Assembly (NCBI GenBank): GCA_949987705.1
Contig: OX465281.1
Location: 98,736,326 to 98,800,325, forward strand
Direction of reading: 5' to 3'
Source: Thereva unica
Taxonomy: Eukaryota; Arthropoda; Insecta; Diptera; Therevidae
Length of the DNA: 64,000 nt
Below the pieces are notes generated by a model. That model made no database searches. It had not been told where the DNA came from and worked only from the letters and a program-made list of their open reading frames with translations. The position numbers and the translations under genes are program-made. Shown here one piece after another: positions 62,856-64,000 of the stretch (position 1 is the stretch's first letter; each line of letters starts with the position of its first letter).

Positions 62856-63385
62856 GAAATTTAGGAGACCTCCCTAAAGAATGAATAATTGAGCCATCAA
62901 ATAGGGTTTTAGTCATTGAGAAGAGAGAAGAGCGCCGCCGGGATACAGTAATGTGTTCATTCATTTAGTTATTAAATGAAAACACCTTCACAATACAAGA
63001 CACAAGGCCGGATATGCACAGGAAGTAAACAAAGCGAAGTGTGTGAAAAAACGTAAAAGACAGCTGGCAAGAGGGCTTTATTATTTGTTCTTGTGCAACT
63101 GTTGCGTTCAGTTTCTACCTTCTACCAATAAACCAGCTTTCCAAGAAGTTGCAGATCCCTCCCATCTTGCTTGTGAGTTCAACTGAGGGAGATATAGGAA
63201 TAGGACCCTATATTGTTCTCTCTTTTCTTCTTCGACTGTCGCAAACGGCAGAAAACAATATTCATGTCCTCAAGAAATTTGCAACATGTTTGTTGACAAA
63301 TTTATTGAAATGTTTTGTCCAAAATTATCGACAGGAAGTATTGCCATCTTATCAACAATTACTCGAGAGACTTGTTTGCGTTAAA
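62856..63385. other. Spacer
   Basis: No gene recognised; the ORF at 63,149-63,397 has no domain or start context and I leave it out. Confidence 0.4.
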
Positions 63386-64000
63386 TTGCTCCTCTAATCG
63401 ACCCATGTCTTAATAAACAGCAACATGGTTTCAGAAATTGACGATCGACTACTGCAAACCTTATGGCCTTAGACCCTGTCGATCAGGTTCTAGATCTAGG
63501 CATTGTTCTACACAATAAATTAAATTTCGACTTGCACTACGATAAAATTGCTGCAAGAGGCAAAAGCTTCTTGGCTTCACAGAGGAAAGAGGCCAAGAAT
63601 TCGATAACGTTCAGGCCCCAAAAATTCTCTTTTGTTTGCTTGATCGGGGCCCTATATTTCACGTAAGTAGCGGTTGGTTGTGATCAGTATAGAAGAAATT
63701 TCTTCTCTTCGCTCTGAGAAACCTACACGACCCGCACGATTTTTGCAGCTTACTGCCCCCACGGACAGACTTAAGGAGTTGGAATTCATGCCGCTGTCAC
63801 ATAGGAGGCAAGTGCTCGCCTTCCCTTGCTTTACTTTGGACATCCTAAACGGTACCGTTAAGGTACATTCCCTGGCCGATACACTCAAGTTCGACACAAT
63901 AGGCATATACAAATGCTTAACCTAACAAAATTATCCTTTAAACCCCTCTTGGCATTACAATTACCATCAATTAACCATAGATTTAAGCTGACAAAGTATA
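63386..64000 (+). pseudogene. LINE F, copy 2, internally deleted
   Basis: Reads QQHGFRN near 63,420, then STTANLM, and jumps directly to VLDLGIVLHNKLNFDLHYD, so the reverse transcriptase core with YADD is deleted. From 63,655 it matches LINE F copy 1 (ttcacgtaagtagcggt; agtatagaagaaattt). Runs to the window edge. Confidence 0.65.

Noticed and set aside
63149..63397. 82-residue ORF
   Set aside because: No recognisable domain; flanked by degenerate LINE sequence; start and composition not convincing.

Overview
This is an AT-rich stretch of animal nuclear DNA, most likely from an insect or another arthropod. The evidence is the mix of mobile elements: Polinton/Maverick, CR1-like, Jockey-like, R1-like, I-clade and RTE LINEs, Ty3/Gypsy with a very short LTR, BEL/Pao, Tc1, Transib, hAT, Harbinger-like MITEs, a Helentron-type helicase remnant and a tRNA-headed SINE. 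I see no complete host gene. Almost everything that can be recognised is a transposon, a virus-like element, or a satellite, often nested several deep.

Layout. 1-7,380: right half of a Polinton/Maverick (adintovirus-like) element. Minus-strand morphogenesis genes (major capsid candidate, amphipathic pVI/pX-like protein, penton-like minor capsid, two uncharacterised conserved genes, packaging ATPase) diverge from a plus-strand integrase, a BIR-domain (IAP-like) gene and a 75-residue ORF. The polymerase end lies beyond the left edge. 7,600-14,736: a CR1-like LINE (LINE A) split twice by pieces of a second LINE family (LINE B). It is itself inserted in the RNase H region of a minus-strand mag-like Gypsy element (14,737-20,252). 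That Gypsy element is also split by a Jockey-like LINE (LINE C) with an 11-bp target duplication. 20,495-25,202: a second, heavily decayed Polinton copy in the same orientation, whose BIR gene is nevertheless open. 25,203-35,620: LINE and BEL fragments, a 480-bp perfect-looking hairpin, and a satellite with a 365-bp higher-order period. 35,620-43,250: a convergent pair of ORF-like stretches, a Transib-type non-autonomous element with RSS-like ends, several MITEs, and an apparently intact Tc1 transposon. 43,250-54,440: two I-clade LINEs flanking a Helentron remnant, which is split by a 3.3-kb fold-back hAT-like element carrying its own 118-bp satellite; then a second fold-back hairpin. 55,860-57,350: a Tc1 transposase remnant holding a SINE and a hAT MITE 20 bp apart. 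The last 7 kb hold further MITEs, RTE and CR1-like LINE fragments and the end of a Gypsy integrase.

How it fits together. The Polinton genes are the only set that forms a functional module: capsid, packaging, integration, plus a predicted membrane-anchored BIR protein that could block host apoptosis. The two copies allow direct comparison: copy 1 keeps the capsid, ATPase and integrase frames but has a broken BIR frame; copy 2 has lost most frames, has Asp-to-Tyr at the first catalytic integrase residue, but keeps the BIR frame. The Tc1 element is the only other element that looks intact. Most other coordinates rest on target-site duplications and terminal repeats read directly from the sequence.
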